64,000 nucleotides of DNA from Archangium lansingense (GTDB taxonomy: Bacteria > Myxococcota > Myxococcia > Myxococcales > Myxococcaceae), in assembly GCF_026626635.1 (NCBI RefSeq), contig NZ_JAPNKA010000001.1, positions 1,054,001 through 1,118,000 of the forward strand, written 5' to 3'. Positions 29,378-37,384 of this stretch are shown piece after piece. The notes under the pieces were generated by a model. The model searched no databases. It was not told where the DNA came from and saw nothing but the letters and a program-made list of their open reading frames with translations. How positions within the stretch are numbered: position 1 is the first letter of the stretch; each line of letters opens with the position of its first letter. A program made the translations under genes and the position numbers.

Positions 29378-30367
29378 TTACTTGCGGATGCGCTCCTTCT
29401 CGCGGAGCAGCAGGTGCCACTCCTGCAAGCCCAGGCCGAGCGCGGACTGCCAGGCGTCGATCTCCGGGTCCAACCCCGGTGCCACGCCGCGCAGCGACTC
29501 GAGCGTGGCCCGCGCGCTGCCCATGCCCAGCCGGGCGATGCCCTGCAGCGCGGCCTTGCGCACGGCCGGGTCCTTCTCGTTGCGGTAGAGCTCGACGAGC
29601 GACTGGCGCGTGCTCGTGGCCTCGGCCCCCGGCACCCCACCGAGCGCCGTCGCCGACGCTGCACGCAGGCCCGGGTGGTCCGTGCGCAGGTTTCCACGCA
29701 GCCGCTCCACCGTGTCGTGGCCCACCCGCTCCATGGAGACCTCGGAGAGCAGCTTCGCGGCCGCCTCGGGGTCCTTGGAGGCCAGGGCCGTGGCCACAGC
29801 CGTCTCGGACACCGTCTTGTCGTGGCCGAAGTACACCTTGGCGCTCTCGTGGACGAGGTTCTCCACCACCGCCTGGCGCACCTCGGGCGCGCTGTCGCGG
29901 ATGAGCTGCTCGTACGTCACCACGTTGCCGTTCTTTCCCATGGCGTCCACCGAGCCCGTCCCCTTCAGCCCGCGCACCGCCGCGGCGCGCAGGGCCGGGT
30001 CCGCGTCGCTCGCCGCACGTGTGAGCAGTGGCTGGATGAGGGAGGTGTCCTCGCTGAAGCTGGCCTTGCCTGCCAGCGCCCCGCCCAGCGCCTCCAGCAC
30101 GTCCGGGTCTCTCTCCTGGTGCACGGCCGCGAGCAGCTGGTCGGCCGGCATCAGGCGGGCGGCCATCTTCAGTCGCTCCTTCACGTATTTGCGGTAGGCG
30201 GGCGAGCCCGTCTTCAGCGCCGCGCGCAGCTCGTCCACCATGCCGCTGAAGGAGCACGTCGTCTGCTGGAGGGGAGGCTCGTTGCTCCCGGCGGCGGAGG
30301 CGGTGGCGGGCAGCAGCCAGGCCGCCGAGGCGAGCAGCGCCACACGCCAGCGGGGAGAGCGGTTCAT
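29378..30367 (-). CDS. Secreted HEAT/ARM-repeat protein
   Basis: Exported alpha-solenoid protein of about 329 aa. The start at ATG 30367 has GAAGGA 9 nt upstream and gives the signal peptide MNRSPRWRVALLASAAWLLP. The mature part is a run of about seven helical repeats with HEAT-like units such as ADPALRAAAVRGLKGTG, SAPEVRQAVVENL and KDPAVRKAALQGIARLG. No catalytic motif; it probably acts as a scaffold or inhibitor in the periplasm or outside the cell. It lies between a second HEAT-type gene (32 bp upstream) and the M23-like peptidase (60 bp downstream), so a functional partnership is likely. Confidence 0.8.
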   Translation of the reverse strand: MNRSPRWRVALLASAAWLLPATASAAGSNEPPLQQTTCSFSGMVDELRAALKTGSPAYRKYVKERLKMAARLMPADQLLAAVHQERDPDVLEALGGALAGKASFSEDTSLIQPLLTRAASDADPALRAAAVRGLKGTGSVDAMGKNGNVVTYEQLIRDSAPEVRQAVVENLVHESAKVYFGHDKTVSETAVATALASKDPEAAAKLLSEVSMERVGHDTVERLRGNLRTDHPGLRAASATALGGVPGAEATSTRQSLVELYRNEKDPAVRKAALQGIARLGMGSARATLESLRGVAPGLDPEIDAWQSALGLGLQEWHLLLREKERIRK

Positions 30368-30399
30368 GCGACTCATTCCTTCGAAGGAGTGGGGGCTCA

Positions 30400-31578
30400 T
30401 CAGTGCGGCGCTCCTTCCTCGACGAGGCACTGGTGGCGCTCTTCCTTGCCCAGCCAGATGCGGGCGAAGTCCACCGTGCCCTCGGCGTAGAGCTTCTGGA
30501 AGTCCTGGTAGTCCTGCAGGAAGCGCGGATCCTGCGCCGCCATCTGCGCCAGCAGCGGCAGCGCCTGGGCCCCGCCGGCACGCACGGCGAAGCGGAAGAT
30601 GGCCCAACGCACGCACTCGTCCTGCTCGGCTGGGAAGGCAGTGCGGTAGGCCTCCAGGGCCTTCTCCGGCGTCTCGGTGACGGCCAGCCGGAAGGCCGCC
30701 ATCTCGCGCACGTCGCGCTCCTTGTCGTTGCGCATGATGGCGCTGAGCCGCTCGATGGAGTCCTCGCCGATGATGGGGTTGGAGTAGGACGGCATCTCCA
30801 GCGCGAGCAGGCGCACGGCCATGTCCTCGGACTTCTCGCCGATGTCCATCAGCTCCTTCCAATAGGGAGCGAAGTTGCCGGTGCGCTCGTAGTCCTCCTT
30901 CATCACCCGGCCCAGGGTGCGCGTGGCCACCCAGCCCGCCGAGTCCGACGACAGGTCCATCGCCACGGCCTTCAGCCGCTGCATGTTGGCCGCGGAGAGG
31001 CGCTTCTGGGACTCGAGCGTGTCGAAGGCCGCGGCCCGGTTGACGATCTGCGCGCCCTTGTCCTCGCCCATCTTCAGCAGGCGCTCCACCACCTTGGGAT
31101 CATGCACGGCGGCGGCGTCCTTGAGCGCCTCCATGTACACGCCCAGCTCCGGCTGGCCGGACTTCTCCGCCCACTCGAGCACCTGGAGCGCGCGGCTGGC
31201 GTCCCCTCCGACGAGCTCCGTGAGCCGCTCCTGGAGGTACTGCGCCAGCTCCCGGTCTCCCGCGCCCACGGCGGCGGACAGGGCCTGGCGGAACTTGTCC
31301 AGCGAGGTGTCCTTGTCGAACGCCGCGATGCCCTCCCAGCACCCCGGCATGGGCAGCACGTCCTCCTTCGGCGTGGCCTCCTCGGGTTGGGCGGAGCCCG
31401 CGGCGTTGGAGGACCCCGTGGTGCCCCGGGCCTTCCCGGTCGAGCCTTCCGCGGAGGCCGTGGAGTCCGAGGACCCCTCTCCGGCCAGATCAGAGCGGCG
31501 TGACAGCAGCGCCGCCCCGAGGACAATGAGTAACAGTGCGCCGAAGAGAACGGCGACCTTGGTGGAAGTTCGTTGCAT
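30400..31578 (-). CDS. Membrane-anchored HEAT-like repeat protein
   Basis: About 392 aa. The N-terminal TM anchor VAVLFGALLLIVLGAALL comes within the first 30 residues, then a Ser/Thr/Gly-rich spacer (about 32-72), then an all-helical repeat domain. Less regular HEAT-like units include RDVREMAAFRLAVT and DECVRWAIFRFAV. The anchor predicts a periplasmic location. ATG 31578 is chosen; an upstream GTG at 31608 is possible, and neither has a clear ribosome site. It is the first gene of the presumed HEAT-HEAT-M23 operon. No enzymatic residues were seen. Confidence 0.75.
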   Translation of the reverse strand: MQRTSTKVAVLFGALLLIVLGAALLSRRSDLAGEGSSDSTASAEGSTGKARGTTGSSNAAGSAQPEEATPKEDVLPMPGCWEGIAAFDKDTSLDKFRQALSAAVGAGDRELAQYLQERLTELVGGDASRALQVLEWAEKSGQPELGVYMEALKDAAAVHDPKVVERLLKMGEDKGAQIVNRAAAFDTLESQKRLSAANMQRLKAVAMDLSSDSAGWVATRTLGRVMKEDYERTGNFAPYWKELMDIGEKSEDMAVRLLALEMPSYSNPIIGEDSIERLSAIMRNDKERDVREMAAFRLAVTETPEKALEAYRTAFPAEQDECVRWAIFRFAVRAGGAQALPLLAQMAAQDPRFLQDYQDFQKLYAEGTVDFARIWLGKEERHQCLVEEGAPH

Positions 31579-31655
31579 GGTGTGAAGAACCTGTTTTCCA
31601 GGTATCACACGGAATGATTGAACTTCAAGAATTTCTCATGAAATGAGGAGCCTCC

Positions 31656-32804
31656 ATGCCACGCCATCCCAGCTACGCCCCTTCGGTCTCGGGGATGTCG
31701 AGCTCGCTGTACTCGGCGCTCGCGGAGCGGCTCGCGAGCAGAGCCGGTGAGGTGTACCCGCTGCACGTGGGGGACACGTGGATGGAGCCGCCCGAGGGCT
31801 GCCGCATGGAGGACTTCCGGGTGGCGGAGTACCCCGGGATGCATCGCTACGCGCCGGTGCAGGGGATGCCGGGGCTGCTGGGCGCCGTGGTGGAGCGGGT
31901 GCGCGCGAAGACGGGTGTGCCCACGGAGCGCTCCCAGGTGCTGGTGACGACGGGAGCCACGGGGGCGCTGGGGGCGATCATCGGAGGGCTGGTGTCGCCG
32001 GGTGAGGAGGTGCTCATCCTCGCGCCCTACTGGCCGCTCATCGCGGGCATCGTCACCGCGTTCCATGGCAAGCCGGTGCCAGTGCCCTTCCTGGACTGCG
32101 ATGGCCCGGAGGCGCTGGTGGAGGCGGTGCGCGAGCGCCTCACGGAGCGCAGCGTGGCGCTCTACCTCAATACGCCCAACAACCCGTCGGGGCGGGTGCT
32201 CCCGCGCTCCTGGGTGGAGGCGCTGGCGGAGCTGGCGCGCCGCGAGGGGCTGTGGCTGCTCTCGGACGAGGTGTACGAGGACTATGTGTACGAGGGCGAG
32301 CACACCTATGCGCGTGCGCTGGCGCCGGAGCGGACGCTCTCCTCGTACTCCTTCAGCAAGGCCTACGGCATGGCGGGCAACCGGTGCGGCTACGTGGTGG
32401 GGCCCGAGGAGGCGGTGGCGCAGCTGCGCAAGGTGAGCACGCACTCCTTTTATAGTGCCCCTACCGCCGCGCAGCTGGCCGGGGAGCGCGTGCTCCGGGG
32501 CCCGGGGGATGCCTGGGTGGCCATGGCCTCCGCGCAGTACCGCGACACGGGGACGAAGGCAGCCGCGCGCCTGGGCGTTCCGCCTCCAGAGGGCAGCACC
32601 TTCCTCTTCCTGGACGTCTCCGCGCACCTGGACGCGGGGGGCCTGGCAGGGCTCTTGGAGCGGTGCGTCGAGCACAACCTGCTGGTGGCCCCGGGACCTA
32701 GCTTTGGGCCTTTCCCCCACCACATCCGGCTGTGCTTCACCTGCTCGCCGCCCGAGGTGGTGCTGCGCGGGGTGGAGGTGCTGGCGAGAATTCTAGGCCG
32801 GTAG
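31656..32804 (+). CDS. Class I/II aminotransferase
   Basis: PLP-dependent fold-type I aminotransferase, 382 aa. Schiff-base lysine Lys235 in SFSKAYGMAGNRCGY; other motifs are TTGATGAL, LNTPNNPSGRV and LSDEVYEDYVY, where the Asp and Tyr contact the cofactor. GAGGAG sits 5-8 nt before ATG 31656. Closest in style to aspartate/aromatic or MalY-like aminotransferases. It is divergent from the HEAT/M23 operon (77 bp between starts). The amino-donor preference is not inferable. Confidence 0.88.
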   Translation: MPRHPSYAPSVSGMSSSLYSALAERLASRAGEVYPLHVGDTWMEPPEGCRMEDFRVAEYPGMHRYAPVQGMPGLLGAVVERVRAKTGVPTERSQVLVTTGATGALGAIIGGLVSPGEEVLILAPYWPLIAGIVTAFHGKPVPVPFLDCDGPEALVEAVRERLTERSVALYLNTPNNPSGRVLPRSWVEALAELARREGLWLLSDEVYEDYVYEGEHTYARALAPERTLSSYSFSKAYGMAGNRCGYVVGPEEAVAQLRKVSTHSFYSAPTAAQLAGERVLRGPGDAWVAMASAQYRDTGTKAAARLGVPPPEGSTFLFLDVSAHLDAGGLAGLLERCVEHNLLVAPGPSFGPFPHHIRLCFTCSPPEVVLRGVEVLARILGR

Positions 32805-32823
32805 ACGCAACTTTCCCCTCCCT

Positions 32824-32928
32824 GATCCCGAGAATTTCTCTGAGTTTGTGAACGCGGATGGCTCGCAGCGCATCTCGATGACGCAGATGAACTACCCCAT
32901 TATGTCCATCCACCAGTACCGCGGCTGA
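32824..32928 (+). pseudogene. Orphan C-terminal gene fragment
   Basis: Thirty-four codons and a stop that read like the end of a real protein (segments DPENFSEFVNADG and MTQMNYPIMSIHQYRG) but have no ribosome site or plausible start. It begins just after the aminotransferase stop and is followed 59 bp later by a strong terminator. Together they look like the 3' end of a gene whose 5' part has been lost by deletion or recombination. I cannot name the parent family. Confidence 0.5.
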
Positions 32929-32987
32929 GCGGAGCCGTGCCGAGCCAGGGGGGCACTCGAGGAGGCTCCCCGGGACCTGGATGGACG

Positions 32988-33026
32988 CGCGGTGCCGGTA
33001 CCCACACCGGCACCGCGTTTTTCTTT
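32988..33026 (+). terminator. Strong Rho-independent terminator just upstream of the toxin-like gene
   Basis: Perfect 12-bp stem CGCGGTGCCGGT (32988-32999) with ACCGGCACCGCG (33006-33017), 6-nt loop, then TTTTTCTTT (33018-33026). It ends only 12 bp before the proposed GTG start at 33039, so the downstream gene cannot easily be read from upstream and has almost no room for its own promoter. Confidence 0.85.
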
Positions 33027-33038
33027 GCGGGAGGCAGT

Positions 33039-33815
33039 GTGTCCACACGTCTTGTCGGTGTTGGCCCTTGGTCTGTGATGGTGCTGTCACTGCTGCTGTT
33101 CCCGACCGCATGCTCCACGGTTGCACCTGCGCCGGCCCATTACGCGCAGAGCATGAACTCGGCAGTGGATGGCTGCCTGCGCAACCCTGCGTGTGTTGCC
33201 TCCATGCCGGGCGACGAGGCAACCATTCCCTGGCTGTCGCGTGCCCTCCAAACGGCTCGGACCCTCGTTACCCTCAAGGAGTTTCTCGACGAGGCCGAGG
33301 TGCGCCGTATCGAGACGATTCTTGTCGAGTGCGCCAAGGAGGCGGACTTCCTGGTCAACGAGAGGGAGTACGGTCCCGGCAAGTACCCGGATGACGCGGA
33401 GTGCGACAGACTGGTCCGCGACAAGGAGGGGAATGAAGTGAAGCGAGCCATCGAGCTCGGAAACATGAAGCATGAGCTCGCCTTCGCGTGTGTCCAGCGC
33501 AGGCTTTTCACGGAGTTTCCGGACAACGTCTCCGTGGAACCGCGTTACGCCCCTGGACCTGTATCAGGGCAGTACGTGTTGACCAACCGCTGGACAGGCT
33601 CCCTCCGGCCCGACATCGTTCTGCACTTCGCGCGCAATCCCACCAAGGTTCAATGCGTCTACGACTTCAAGTTTCCCTGTACGTCCGCGAGTAAGAGCAA
33701 CCCGCTCGGTCCGGACGGCTCCAAAGCACGTCAGCAACTCTTGGAGTACGACGGCCTGGGAGGCAATTGCCCATCGGGCATCGTGACGCCCCAGCTGGGA
33801 ATCAGCCATGAGTGA
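33039..33815 (+). CDS. SitA-like lipoprotein with REase-fold toxin domain (putative)
   Basis: Lipoprotein of 258 aa from GTG 33039, with GGGAGG 4-5 nt upstream and lipobox FPTAC (Cys25). After a helical middle region, the C-terminus shows a PD-(D/E)xK-type nuclease signature: RPDIVLHF (Asp192) and, 17 residues on, VYDFKFPC (Asp209-x-Lys211), then an SKARQQLLEYD helix. It overlaps by 8 bp a DUF3396 gene, a family used as immunity proteins. A lipoprotein carrying a C-terminal nuclease next to an immunity gene fits the myxobacterial SitA class, toxins passed between kin by outer-membrane exchange. No sitB-like gene is present. The lipoprotein is clear; the toxin role is inference. Confidence 0.6.
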   Translation: MSTRLVGVGPWSVMVLSLLLFPTACSTVAPAPAHYAQSMNSAVDGCLRNPACVASMPGDEATIPWLSRALQTARTLVTLKEFLDEAEVRRIETILVECAKEADFLVNEREYGPGKYPDDAECDRLVRDKEGNEVKRAIELGNMKHELAFACVQRRLFTEFPDNVSVEPRYAPGPVSGQYVLTNRWTGSLRPDIVLHFARNPTKVQCVYDFKFPCTSASKSNPLGPDGSKARQQLLEYDGLGGNCPSGIVTPQLGISHE

Positions 33816-34806
33816 GCACTACCCCCGGATTCGCCGCGACGGACCCACTCCGCAGGGAGAGAGACTGCTGCTCCGGGAGGTGGTGCGCATCGCCTTCTTC
33901 ATGCCGTACGACCACTTTGACCTGCTCGTGGGGGTGGAGCGAGCCATCGAGGCGTATCACCGTGCCGTAGGTGGAGGAGCTGAAACCCTCTGTCAGGCGT
34001 GGTTCGGCGATGACGAGACCCCCCAGTCCCTCCTTGATGAGGAGGGCTGGCGAGTTGTGCGGGACTGGCTGCGTCCACGTGAGCCCCGTTACTTCCTTGA
34101 TGACCTCGGAGAAGAGACGGAGTTCTTCCGCAGCAAGACCAAGAGCGGATGCGACGTCTTCATCCATCTCACTGGGGCTCCCGCCAGACCGGCCGGATAC
34201 GGCCTTACGTATTGTGCTCGCCTGCCGTGGCGTTCGCCCCCGGATGGCAGCGTGAGCGTGTTGAGTGCCACCCTGCCCACGGAGTTTCTCGAAGAGCATG
34301 GCCCGGGAAGGGTACGGGAGTTGGCTATGGAAATGGCCTCGCATCTGCGCATCTCCACCGGCCATGCCGGCCTCGCCCTCGATTTCCTGAGGGAGCGCAG
34401 CCGCCTCCTGCCCAAGCTCCGTGAGGAGATCTTTCGTTACCCGGGACTGGACGTTCCGCGCGGGGGGCTTCGCTCGCACGTGGGCACGCGAGTGGACGGC
34501 GTGCATTGGCTCAACTTCCTGGGCCAACCCGTGCTGGACGCGCTGGGCGGCGCGGCGAGCCTGCGCGCCCGGTTGCACTTTCCTGAGACCACAGTGCAGG
34601 AGATGGGTACCGAGCGTGTCGTGGTGACGCTGGGGCAGTGGCCGGAGGCCGGAGATCTGGCACAGGGCCGCGATCTCCCTGCCTATCGTGAGCTCGCACG
34701 AGTGCTGGAGTACTGGCTGGACGGGTTCTCACCCGCCTATGCCAACTCTTGGAAGGGCTACACGCAGGAAGAAGTTCAGCGTTGGTGGCGCCGCTTCCTC
34801 AAGTAG
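33808..34806 (+). CDS. DUF3396 (type VI immunity family) protein, putative immunity to the upstream nuclease
   Basis: Cytoplasmic protein of 332 aa without signal peptide or TM helix, resembling DUF3396, a family of immunity proteins linked to polymorphic and type VI effectors. Recognisable parts are an N-terminal LREVVRIAFFMPYDHFDLLVGVERAIEAY (29 residues from about position 22), a central ELAMEMASHLRISTGHAGLA, and a C-terminal LNFLGQPVLDALGG. The ATG overlaps the last 8 bp of the lipoprotein gene, so translation is probably coupled, as expected for toxin-immunity pairs. A toxin with its own cognate immunity gene is the most economical reading. Confidence 0.7.
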   Translation: MSEHYPRIRRDGPTPQGERLLLREVVRIAFFMPYDHFDLLVGVERAIEAYHRAVGGGAETLCQAWFGDDETPQSLLDEEGWRVVRDWLRPREPRYFLDDLGEETEFFRSKTKSGCDVFIHLTGAPARPAGYGLTYCARLPWRSPPDGSVSVLSATLPTEFLEEHGPGRVRELAMEMASHLRISTGHAGLALDFLRERSRLLPKLREEIFRYPGLDVPRGGLRSHVGTRVDGVHWLNFLGQPVLDALGGAASLRARLHFPETTVQEMGTERVVVTLGQWPEAGDLAQGRDLPAYRELARVLEYWLDGFSPAYANSWKGYTQEEVQRWWRRFLK

Positions 34807-34896
34807 GTCATCGGGGTTCGTGCTCAGCCAGTGACAGAGCGAGGTCGCGCGGATGGACTTCAGTGTCGACGATTGACGCTCGCGTCGTCGGCGGCG

Positions 34897-34926
34897 TTGG
34901 CAAGCGTCGGTCAGGCTTGGTAGACG
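34897..34926 (+). promoter_or_regulatory. Candidate promoter for the GST gene
   Basis: TTGGCA (34897-34902), an 18-nt spacer, and TAGACG (34921-34926). The predicted transcription start falls at about the ATG at 34933, which has no Shine-Dalgarno, so the message may be leaderless. The hexamers match consensus only partly. Confidence 0.3.
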
Positions 34927-34932
34927 CGACGC

Positions 34933-35562
34933 ATGGGCGATCTCGTTCTCACCACCTACGATTGGGTTCCTCCGCCGCCGCGCGGGTTCGTGCGGGACAT
35001 CCGCGTGCGCTGGGCATTGGAGGAGGCGAAGCTCCCGTATCGCGTCGAGAGCGTGTCGTTCAAGGAACGCGGCCCCGAGCACCTTGCGCACCAGCCGTTC
35101 GGGCAGGTGCCGTGGCTGACGGACGGCGACATCTCGATCTTCGAGAGCGGTGCGATCCTGCTGCACCTCGGCGAGCGAAGCGAGGCGCTGATGCCTCGCG
35201 ATCCGAAGGGGCGCGCGGAGGTGATCGAGTGGCTCTTCGCCGCGCTCAACTCCGTCGAGATGGCGAGCCTCCCGTGGTCGCTCTTCAAGTTCTCGGGGCA
35301 GAGCGAGAAGCGCTTCGACGACTTCCTGAAGCTGCGCCTCGATCGCCTCGAGCCGGTGGTCGCGAAGCGCGAGTGGCTCGCGGGCTCCTTCTCCGTCTCC
35401 GACATCCTCATGGCGGACGTGCTGCGCCTCGTCGATCGCTTCGAAGGGCTCGCGGCGCATCCCGCGACGCGTGACTACCTGAAGCGCGCGACGGCGCGGC
35501 CCGCGTTCGTGAAGGCCCACGCCGACCAGATCGCTCATTTCGCCGCGGCCGACTCCACGTAG
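34933..35562 (+). CDS. Glutathione S-transferase family protein
   Basis: Soluble 209-aa GST-like protein. The N-terminal thioredoxin-like half has a VRWALEEAKLPYRV helix, PFGQVPWLTDGDISIFES (the cis-Pro and the Glu-Ser glutathione site) and SGAILLHLGE; the helical C-terminal half contains FSVSDILMADVLR, the usual N-capping motif. Alanine codons are mostly GCG, and CGATC/CGATCG strings are frequent, which differs somewhat from its neighbours and may mean transfer from another myxobacterium or proteobacterium. It sits behind the toxin-immunity pair. Substrate unknown. Confidence 0.85.
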   Translation: MGDLVLTTYDWVPPPPRGFVRDIRVRWALEEAKLPYRVESVSFKERGPEHLAHQPFGQVPWLTDGDISIFESGAILLHLGERSEALMPRDPKGRAEVIEWLFAALNSVEMASLPWSLFKFSGQSEKRFDDFLKLRLDRLEPVVAKREWLAGSFSVSDILMADVLRLVDRFEGLAAHPATRDYLKRATARPAFVKAHADQIAHFAAADST

Positions 35563-35644
35563 ACCAGGACGCGAAGAGCGCGTCGGCCGTGGCGAGGGGC
35601 CGTGCGGCGCCCAGGACTCGCCACGGCGGCTCCACCGCCTCTGC

Positions 35645-37273
35645 TCAGTCGCAGCGCTGGGTGTCCTCGATGACGAACCCGTTACGGGTGGAGATGGCGC
35701 GGTCGTAGCAGGTGTGATGGTCCCCGGTCAGCTGGTAGCGCTGGGTGGAGGTTCCCACCGCGTTGCGCTGCGCGCGCGGTACGCCCAATGTATAGGCGGC
35801 CTCGCCGGTGTAGAGGTCGCTGAGCTCCCGGTGCTCCAGCGTGCGCGGACCCCGGGTGGTGCGCTCATCCGCCTCGTCGTGGAGGGTGATGGTCGTGGTG
35901 AGCCGGTTCTGCGGCGATACGCTGATGAGCCCATCGAGCGTGAAGCGCTTCTCGGAGCGGCTCACGGTCGGGAAGTGACCGAGCCCGCCAACCGTCACGG
36001 TGCTGGTGTCCTTCCAGGTCGCGGTGATTCCATCCGGGTTCTCCGCGTCTCCCATCCAGCGGTGCATGCTCGAGTTGGACACCGACTGCTCGACGGTCGT
36101 CACCACCCACCCGTGCGAGGTCCACAGCGCGCCGGAGATCCTCAGGTGATGGCTGCCCTGCGTATCCAGTTGGTTCCAGCCATCCACCAGCGCGACTGTC
36201 GAGTCATTGGCCAGGGTTCCGATCCGGTGCTCGATCAGACCGCCCAGGACTCGCGAGCCGTGCGGATCCCTCCAGGCGAACACCTGGGTCGGCAGCTCCC
36301 AACCCGGGCGTCCCTCGGGGACACCCAGCACCCGCACCGCGAGCTGGTGCGGCTTGCCGTCGGTCAGCAGACCGGCGAACGGGGTGAGGTCAAAGCGGAT
36401 GGGGCGGATGTCGAAGGCGCGCGGCGCCGGCAGCACGTACCACAGGAACGGGTTGGCCCAGCCGCCCGTGTAGACATGCGGGAAGGGCATGGCGATGCCG
36501 GCCACCTTGCCGTCCACTTCGATCTGCACCTCGCGGTACGGGCCCGCGTCTGCGGGGCAGGAGTAGGGCACCGTCGCCGGGACGGTGAAGTACCAGAACT
36601 CCTCGCAGCCACCGCCCGAGCCGGTCGCGTACACCTCTGCCATGAGCCGCTCGGTGTTCCGGGGGACCGTCACCTCTCCCAGGAGCGCGCTGCCCTCGCG
36701 GCGCGGGTTGGCCAGGGGAATCACGTCGCTGGCGGTGTCGGCCGGCTTGTACCGGCCCTCCGCCTTGTAGAAGGTCAGGTAGACCTGCACGTCCAGCACA
36801 CCGGTGTAGGTGTCGTTGACCACGTTGCCAATCAGCATCCAGACGGGCTGCGGCCGGCTCAGCAGCGGCGCGTAGGCAGTGACGTCTTTCTCCACCGACC
36901 AGGCGATGCCCTCACGGGAAGGCTCGGGCGTGGACGTCTTGAAGATCGTCACACCGCCCACCTCCAGGTGCCCGAGCCGGTCGTACTGGACGCCCTGGAC
37001 CTTGCCTTCCATGCGCAGCACCACCTTGTTCCAGGGACCGGGGCAGTCCGCTGGCGGGGTGAAGGTGCTGGTGTAGGGCGTGAAGTCATCGAACTTCTCG
37101 TCGACGATCTTCACGGTGCACGAGCTCGTCGCCGGCTTCTCCACGGCGGGGGCCGCGGTGCGGGGGTCATCCCAATCGGTACCGAACTCCGGAGGCGGCT
37201 CGGCGGCCAACGCGGGGGTCATGCCGCCGAGTGCGAGGCTCGCGGCGGCGAAGACTGCGGAAAGGCGTTTCAC
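35645..37273 (-). CDS. Secreted peptide-N-glycosidase A-like protein
   Basis: Exported protein of 542 aa related to peptide-N4-(N-acetyl-beta-glucosaminyl)asparagine amidase A, which removes N-glycans from glycoproteins. GTG 37273 follows AGGAGAAACCA, and the signal peptide ends at PALAAE. Family-like features are the two beta-jellyroll halves with VWMLIGNVVNDTYTGVLDVQ, then GGGCEEFWYFTVP, and GGWANPFLWYVLPA in the second half. Paired Cys suit an extracytoplasmic protein. A bacterium that preys on or degrades eukaryotic or microbial material could use it to strip glycans. No other glycan genes are adjacent. Confidence 0.75.
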   Translation of the reverse strand: MKRLSAVFAAASLALGGMTPALAAEPPPEFGTDWDDPRTAAPAVEKPATSSCTVKIVDEKFDDFTPYTSTFTPPADCPGPWNKVVLRMEGKVQGVQYDRLGHLEVGGVTIFKTSTPEPSREGIAWSVEKDVTAYAPLLSRPQPVWMLIGNVVNDTYTGVLDVQVYLTFYKAEGRYKPADTASDVIPLANPRREGSALLGEVTVPRNTERLMAEVYATGSGGGCEEFWYFTVPATVPYSCPADAGPYREVQIEVDGKVAGIAMPFPHVYTGGWANPFLWYVLPAPRAFDIRPIRFDLTPFAGLLTDGKPHQLAVRVLGVPEGRPGWELPTQVFAWRDPHGSRVLGGLIEHRIGTLANDSTVALVDGWNQLDTQGSHHLRISGALWTSHGWVVTTVEQSVSNSSMHRWMGDAENPDGITATWKDTSTVTVGGLGHFPTVSRSEKRFTLDGLISVSPQNRLTTTITLHDEADERTTRGPRTLEHRELSDLYTGEAAYTLGVPRAQRNAVGTSTQRYQLTGDHHTCYDRAISTRNGFVIEDTQRCD

Positions 37274-37384
37274 TGGTTTCTCCTGGAAAGCGGGGGCGCG
37301 GAGTATAGGCGGAATGGGTGACCCCTGCGCCGGTGCCCGCTTCGCAGGCTGCGAAGTTTCCTCGAGCAGTCCTGGAGCCCGTGC

